NCBI GenBank assembly: GCA_018907035.1
Contig: JACCIC010000098.1
Coordinates: 1 to 64,000 of the forward strand
Length of the DNA stretch: 64,000 bases
Direction: 5' to 3'
Origin: Sycobia sp. Sy_11
Taxonomy: Eukaryota; Arthropoda; Insecta; Hymenoptera; Epichrysomallidae
The translations under genes and the position numbers were made by a program. Shown one piece after another: positions 56,919 through 64,000 of this stretch (positions are counted from its first letter, which is position 1; the number at the start of each line of letters is the position of its first letter). The notes under the pieces are model-generated. The model saw nothing but the letters and a program-made list of their open reading frames with translations, had not been told where the DNA came from and ran no database searches.

Positions 56919-57320
56919 AGTGGGAATTTCTGTTCTTTTCGCTTCTTCTTCTTCTTTTTCTCTTTTCTTTTCGTGTTTTTTTTCTTTCTTCCTCTTGCCG
57001 TGTCTCTCTGTTACGCGCGAACAGCAGAGGTTATCGCTCGGAAGTGTACGGCAAGAGGCCGGGGGGGGGGGGTAATATAGAGCTGTATATTTTTGATTCA
57101 CACGCGGGCTGGAGCACCGCCACTGACGTAATTTTCCGGGACGCAGTGTCTGTCGACTACGTTGACGTGATTCTCGTCGGATCTTGCCGTGTGAGAATGA
57201 GATTAGAAGCACTTACGCGAACGCGGATCCTTATTGTACATCGAGCATTACGGGCTTATATCGAAATTTTATCACAGCAGGCTAGTATAGTTCACGTTAT
57301 CGTATTTAGAGGCTGAACAG
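55391..57320. repeat. GC-rich microsatellite block, no supported gene
   Basis: C and G patches (55893-55905, 55928-55953), a T run (about 56104-56119), GA and CT runs (56365-56385, 56457-56490, 56533-56566, 56881-56912), a TA tract (56727-56781) and a G run (57060-57072). CpG-rich unique sequence lies at 55730-55860. Confidence 0.55.
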
Positions 57321-58960
57321 AAATAATAATTTCACGCTGCCTGAAATGCTGATTCTCAACGGCTAGGTCGAAGAACTTTTGTTCAATTAACGAGTACACG
57401 AAATGTATTAGTACTCAGTACGTCTGTTAAGCCATCGTACTCGCGAAGATATCTCGAGACTACGAACTTCGTATTTGTTCTGCGATAAAGCGTGAACGAA
57501 TTACAGTACATCTGTTGAATCTTCGGATAATTGATACAAGGATTTACAATTATTGTGGAAAAAGTAGAAAAGTTTCTAGATCGATTGAGAGATTGGTTTT
57601 TTTTCAGTACGTAATACTCATACGCCAGACTGAGGTTAACTGTTACCAACTGAGCAGTTTACTTATAGTAGCATAAGGAATTCCAGACGTTTATTAATTT
57701 TTGAACAGGCAGTGTATTTTAGTTAGCAATTTTTAGGTTCTTCAGATTTATTTCTAATTCAATTCCGTTTAATTTATGAGGCCACGTCGGTGACGCGGAC
57801 GCTACTACAATTCTTCACAGCGTACAAACATTTATAAACCATATGCTCTGGTGAAGAAATACGTCCGCAATTATTTAAGGAATATTTTAAAAATATCTTA
57901 GCGACACTAAAATTACCTTCGCCAGATAAATGTTAAAAACAGTTTTGTGAAAAGTATTTTGAAATATTTTAAAAACAATTTACAAGAATGTATACATTGA
58001 AACATAATGATAAAAGCAATCTTTAATAATACGTTTAGAATATTTTAACATGCTTATTTAATATTTAAGAAATATTCGAAATATTTCATTAAAATATTGA
58101 AAAACGGTATTTTCAAATATTTTAAAAATATTTCTTTAATATTAAAAAAAATGTTGATTTAATTTATGACATATTTCAAGTTAACAGTATTTAAAATATT
58201 TTTATCAATGTCGGATCATTGCCAACAAAAGTGCCGAAATAAAAATCGCGATTTCGCCGAAGTTATCAATGATCGTATCAAACGCATTCTTCAAAGGATC
58301 TATCTCGGATTACCTATAGCCCTATTAGTATTCGTTTACTATTAGAAGTTGACGATCTCTGCAAGATAGAATGATCAGACCGCGCCAACGATATTAACTG
58401 TACACGCGAACAACAGTCTTTGCTAGAGTTGTCCTGTTTTTTTGCCACCCCGCGGCCTTTCTTTTTTTTTTTTTTTAAATATTTAATGATAAATAAAATA
58501 ATTTTTGTTTCAACGCTTGAAAAATATTTTACGTTCACGATTTTTCGAAGTTTTAAAATATTCGCATAATAAATTTTTGTGATATTTTCCATATATAAAA
58601 GTAAGGGATAGGAGGTTAAGAAAATTTATCGGCATTTCGGATGATATGAAATAACGTTTACTTCGACGTGAACCTATCCGTGAACAAGTTTTTTGCTATT
58701 TTTTTGCTTCATCATCTCTATTAAAAATTTTTTCTCAATTAAAAATGTATATAATGAATATAAAATGTGAATCATTGCAATTTTTTTATTAATCTTTAGG
58801 AAAAATATATTACAGTCATATTATTTCTGTTTTATTATTTCACGTTACAATATGAAATTTTAACATAATGTAACGATTCATCAGAATAGTCTAATTTTCA
58901 CGGTGCAATCCTCGTTCAGCAACGTAGACCCCATAAACTGCGTTAATCACCGACAATCAG
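57321..58960. repeat. AT-rich segment with AATATTTT-type palindrome cluster
   Basis: Between about 57880 and 58200 AATATTTTAAAA, AAATATTTTAAAA, AATATTCGAAATATTTC and similar self-complementary strings recur many times. The rest is plain AT-rich DNA. Confidence 0.5.
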
Positions 58961-58986
58961 AGATTTACTTCTTTCTGAAAAGAAAG

Positions 58987-59021
<35 letters not shown>

Positions 59022-59233
59022 ACATAAGACCGAGTCAGAATAGACCACTTGATACGATAAAGAATCCGGGTGAAGCGCTGAACCAGTAATTTCCCGGCTT
59101 CCGACACCTATGCGTTTACAAAACAACCGTTCGAAGGTCACACAAATTATATACGGCTCTTTGTGCGTACTTAGCCCGAAACTTTCTTTCGAGTTTGTTA
59201 TTACTGTGTGTGTATGACCCCCCCTCTCTCTTT

Positions 59234-59290
<57 letters not shown>

Positions 59291-59723
59291 GTGCGTGCGC
59301 GTGTACAGCGCGGAAAAATTCCCGGGCAAATACCAATATATCGGCTGCTGCCTAAGTACGTATACAACTGGCGTCAATGGAGGCGTACAATTTACGCACT
59401 ATAGCCGCTTTCCAAGGTCCTTTCCCGTTTCGCCGTGGATTTTGGAAGCGGGACAACCGCGGGGGAGCCTGCGCTGCATCTTCTCGACGCTGCCGGTCCC
59501 CGTGTATATATATATATAAATTTCCCTGGGATTTATTGGACAATCCTGTATATTAGTAATTAACTTTTATTTTGTGAGCGTTCCGCAAAATTCGCCGCTC
59601 ACCCCGCGGCCGATTCGCAATTCTCGTCATTCTGGCGAGCCTATTGTGGCGTGTATACCGTGCGGGGGCCCGCGCAGGTAGGGCAATGTGCGAGGGCTCC
59701 CTCTGTGTTATAATTGTGGACAC

Positions 59724-59766
<43 letters not shown>

Positions 59767-60140
59767 ATTTCTACTATTGAATGAGTCAACTATATCATTG
59801 TAACTTTCTGACTGCAGTCAAAGCCAAGTTGTATTTAAGGATCTATTGGACCCTTCAAGTTGCACAGCAAGATGAATGGCGGATCCAGCTGTTTTCGATT
59901 GACTTTTACTTACAAAGATTGCACAAGTGCCTTGTTTACCCGAATTATCGTTCTCTCGCCGTCCGTTATTTACGATAATTGGGATTCACGCTACGGAGAC
60001 AATATCTCGCTTCAATGGCTTAGGTATGTATTGTACCTTGGACGGATGACTATAAGGCGCACTCAAACGCCATTTATTTTAGTATATCGTAAATATGATT
60101 TCCGAAAATTCTTATTCCAAGTACATGTGTAAGGGGCTAT
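58961..60140. repeat. Microsatellite block, no gene seen
   Basis: A long A homopolymer (about 58992-59018), a CT tract (59238-59282), a short TA run (59506-59518) and CT (59726-59762). The frame at 59781-60132 has no recognisable motif. Confidence 0.55.
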
Positions 60141-60799
60141 CGAAGCCAATGTTTACCGATCGAGCGAACAATCAGCTATAAAATATTATATTGAAACATT
60201 GAATTCTTCGAAATTTTAGTCTATCCGAACCTTTACTCCTTCAAAACAATTCGTAAAAAAGCGTGGAATAAAAATTTTTTTCAAGCGTACCTAATACAAT
60301 TTATTTTGGTTATAACATTTTTCTACCATTAGAGAAATATGTTTGAAACTTTGAAAAGAAAGTCGAATAAACGTCCACGAAGAGCGGGATAACCTCAAAT
60401 TTTATCAAAAATTTAAAATTGACATGTGATGTTGTTAAAGCAGAGCCGTTTTTCCGCAATCGGTGTAGAAGTATAGTTGACACCCCCTTCAGCAGTTTAC
60501 TTTTAATTATTTTCTTCTTTCCCATTGTCTAATAAAATTAATAATATGTAATTTTTTATCAATAGAACGCTATAACGATTATTCTATAACATTTGTAATA
60601 AAAATATTTCTACTAAATTTTGTAATAGTAATTCAGAGATCTCATGAAAATAACTAAATAATAAATATTTTCAATATTGTGAAAATTTATAAACGAATAA
60701 AACACCAATAGCGTACATAAACGAATATTATTGAAATACATGAGTCTTGTTTAAGTAAACAATGCCTCCAATCAGCTCGCTCAAGAATTATTGTTAGTT

Positions 60800-60866
<67 letters not shown>

Positions 60867-61560
60867 ACTGGTGAGAACGAAATAGGCGATGTCGTGATTA
60901 TTAATTGCCCGATCGTTGTTATTCGCTGATTTCGAAATAGTGGGTAGGAACGATTCAAAAAATTTGAAGTCGGGACAATAGTAATGAACGCAACAGATGG
61001 AATTTTATTTGCTTCACTCGAGAATTGTACAATAGTTTTTTGAGGCTAGGGTACATTTTACAAAAATGAAGAATTATTTTGATTGACAATAAACTTTAAT
61101 CATTTCTACATAATGTCTGTTAATCAACAAATGTTTTCTATTCTATATACACGTAGAAATAATAAATTTTATAAATTTATGGTATGTACTACAGAAAGTT
61201 TTTATCGCAAATAATATTATAGTAACTGTCATCTTCACCGTTTAGAAAGTTAGTTTTACAATATTTTTACACTATAAATATACTTTTAATTTCAATAAGA
61301 TTCTAGAAAAAAAATATTCTATATAATGACTTTATTTTATAATCTATAAAATTCTTAGATGATTTATTTTAATATTCTCTTAAATATTATATAAAAAAAA
61401 TGCACGAATTTTTCATTAGCTTTCCATATACGGATAAAAAATATTCCATAAGAAATGCATTTCTTATCTAAATCGTCGACGAGATAGAAAAACCTCGAGC
61501 TCAAAAAGTCCCTTCAGCCAGTCGGAGAAAAAGTACACGACAAGTGCGTTACGCAGCGCA
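60141..61560. other. AT-rich segment with one GA tract, no gene seen
   Basis: A GA tract of about 65 bases (60802-60866) in otherwise plain AT-rich DNA. Confidence 0.6.
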
Positions 61561-61614
61561 TTCGGGCACGTATGAGCAGCGCGAAAAATGACCGTTGCGC
61601 ATCATCCACCCCTC

Positions 61615-61681
<67 letters not shown>

Positions 61682-61900
61682 TTCTCAGTCTTCGGCGGTA
61701 CTACCGGTTACTCTTTATAGACATATAAAGGAGGGAAGAGGAGAAAAAATTCGCACGCCCCGTAAATAAACTCTCAAGCCCCCTCCTCCCCCCTCTACCG
61801 AGTCACTAAACAAGGGAAAACAGAAAAAAAATGAACAACACGAACGACAAGACAACAGCCGCCGCGACCCGCGGCGAATCTCCGCGAGAACGGGGAGTCC

Positions 61901-61946
<46 letters not shown>

Positions 61947-62055
61947 CCTTCCAGAAATTATGGAGCCATTATTGTCTATTTTTTGCCGACTTTCTCTCTC
62001 GGCCTCGCTCTTTCCCTGTCTCTCTCGCCCCGTAGTAATTGCACGGGCGTCGTTC

Positions 62056-62148
<93 letters not shown>

Positions 62149-63060
62149 CTTGGGCGCGGGGCAACAAGCCGAGAACACGCAGGCTCATTGTCGACCCGAT
62201 TGTCGGGCGATTTATGCACATACGCTCTGCGATCCGAAACAAAACGAGCGCCCAAAATTCCTAAGGGAACTTTACACGATGTATATATATATATATATAT
62301 AGTCACGCGAGAAGAGTCACGCGGGGGGACGAGGGTGAGAGAAGCAAGGGATGAAAAGAGGTTAACACGCATAAATTCTGACCCCTCGCGTATTTATGTG
62401 GCGCGCGGGTTCCGCGAGATTTTCTCGACTTCCGTCGTGTCAGCGCGCGTCCGCAGCCCCCCCCCCACTACTTTCGGGATATTTTTCGCTTATATATATT
62501 ATAAGTTAATGTAGCGCGCGCTAGCTGCAGCACGCGACCGCAAAAAAATCGTGGAGACTTCGTTGCGTGCTTAGAGGGAAAGATAGAGACAGAGGGGGGA
62601 GAGAGAGATAGATAGAGAGAGGCCTGAAGTTATATAGGGGCAAAAAGTCGCGCGAATCGTTATTAGTTTTGTATATCGCGCGCGTTTTACATGAGAGGAG
62701 GCGCGCGAGAGGAGGGTTCATATATATATATATATATATAGCAGGGCGTTATGAATGTTCGCCCGGCGCGTTTTATGAGCCGTGTAGAGCGGCCGATGAG
62801 TCTGCGTCTTTCGGGGGTTTTTATTAGGGGCGAAAGGGAGGGGAGTGATGAGCGCTGGCTCGGTTCTAAAGAGTACTCCGGTCTTTGTTGTTTTGTTTTT
62901 TTTTTTTTTTTCTTTCTTTTTAAGGACGGTGTACGGAATTTATTTATAACGCCGTGGGATGGGATCTTAACTTTTCGAGCGGTGGGCTTTTCTGTTTTCT
63001 TTTATCGACTCTATACTTTGGAATATTGAATAGTTATAGAGTTATCGGTGTAAAGATATT
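61561..63060. repeat. Microsatellite-rich block, no gene seen
   Basis: CT tract (61616-61679), TA (61904-61939), TA-then-GA compound (62057-62146), TA (62282-62301), TA (62721-62740) and a T homopolymer (about 62896-62911). Confidence 0.65.
62057..62146 (+). repeat. Compound (TA)n(GA)n microsatellite
   Basis: About 55 bases of TA directly joined to about 35 bases of GA. Fourth tract with this order on the + strand. Confidence 0.9.
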
Positions 63061-64000
63061 TTGTAACGAATTGGCCATTTTTCAATTTTTATAGGACTAC
63101 TTATGCTGTCCGACACGAAACGCTTCCTTTCTTATTCAGTTTTTCACTGAAAACGTTGGATTCGCCAATATTACTATATCGGCGTTCAATAGAAACGAAG
63201 ATAAATTTAATCATCCCAAGCTCGTGTCTTCAATAATTGTAGTTGGACAAGAAAGAGACAGGTCGTCGTACTGCAGTCGGAACTAATAGAGAGGCGATTT
63301 TGCCAAGCTGTCGACACCGAGGCAAGGGGTAATTTTGAATTTTTTATCCCGCTAGGTTATGTAGGTGGTTTCTTTTGTTTCGTTTGGAATGCATTTGGAA
63401 CTCGTCGATTATTACCAGGTAAATCAATATTTCGACTTTGAAATAGGCCAAAAATTTTAGAACAGGGTCAGCGCGGGGATGAGATATAGAACGATAGAGA
63501 CTGTTGAACTTGTAAAACGAACTTGTAAATAAAGTTATTTCATACATTTTCGGCGCAAAGGAGAATGTCGATCTAAATAAATTTTTCACACCGTCAATCC
63601 GGCTCGGTAGAAGCTTGTCTGTCATTTTTCGAAATTCATCGCGCCGATCGAAAACCGCGACAGTCCGGGGATTCGTCGAAAAATTTTACAGCGATCGCGA
63701 CGAGGAGACGCGAGATCCGAACGTGGCCCCGAATTTTTCGCGTCGTTTATCACGAACTGTGCCTCGTCGCGGCTGTCGGAAACGTTACGGTTCCCAAGAT
63801 CGTCGGCCCACGATGTTTTAACAGTAAATCGCCGCTCCGGCTTGATCGCGCTTAATATACACAACTACTGTTCCGGTTTTTCGATTTTAAGCGGAGAACG
63901 ATCGATGTCCGTCCATTAGCGCATGGTCGGACAATGACACTAATACCCGTGCAGAAAGATACTCGGCATATTCCTAGTCCGGGCCAGATTCTAGTCAGTA
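63061..64000. other. Right edge, nothing recognised
   Basis: Mixed sequence without long repeats. Overlapping frames at 63615-63864 on both strands have no recognisable domain. Confidence 0.5.

Overview
This is eukaryotic DNA, most likely from an insect. I would guess Hymenoptera from the abundant AT, GA and CA microsatellites and the GC-rich intergenic patches, but the order is not proven. There are no operons, bacterial-type genes or CRISPR arrays. Nearly all of the 64 kb is non-coding.

The one gene I can support is an ortholog of Drosophila Dichaete, a group B SOX transcription factor, on the + strand at about 4.1-5.6 kb. It is easy to miss because no single reading frame shows it. Its last 157 codons (5148-5621) are clean and carry a Dichaete-like tail: SSFYSSLYN, then SPGSITP, then a terminal LRRPVPVIF before TAG. 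The SOX HMG box lies at 4418-4675 but is spread over all three frames by dense, mostly insertional, errors. A 3'UTR with candidate poly(A) signals runs to about 7.25 kb.

From about 2789 to about 5150 the sequence looks like an uncorrected long-read patch. It is C/A-rich and G-poor, starts abruptly after a G homopolymer, and carries about 10% net extra bases where it can be compared with the conserved HMG box. The true start codon, N-terminus and promoter lie inside this patch and cannot be read reliably.

From about 7.3 kb to the end there is no gene I can support. GC-rich, microsatellite-dense blocks alternate with AT-rich quiet stretches, with several kilobases per cycle. This suits the gene-poor flank of a developmental regulator. 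Within it are a 60-bp-period repeat array that flips orientation (29.5-29.85 kb), two diverged copies of a dispersed repeat (36.9 and 44.3 kb), an imperfect hairpin (34.3 kb), a perfect 14-bp inverted repeat (52.17 kb), an AT-rich block with ACTAGGTAGAA tandem units (50.3 kb) and compound TA-to-GA microsatellites.
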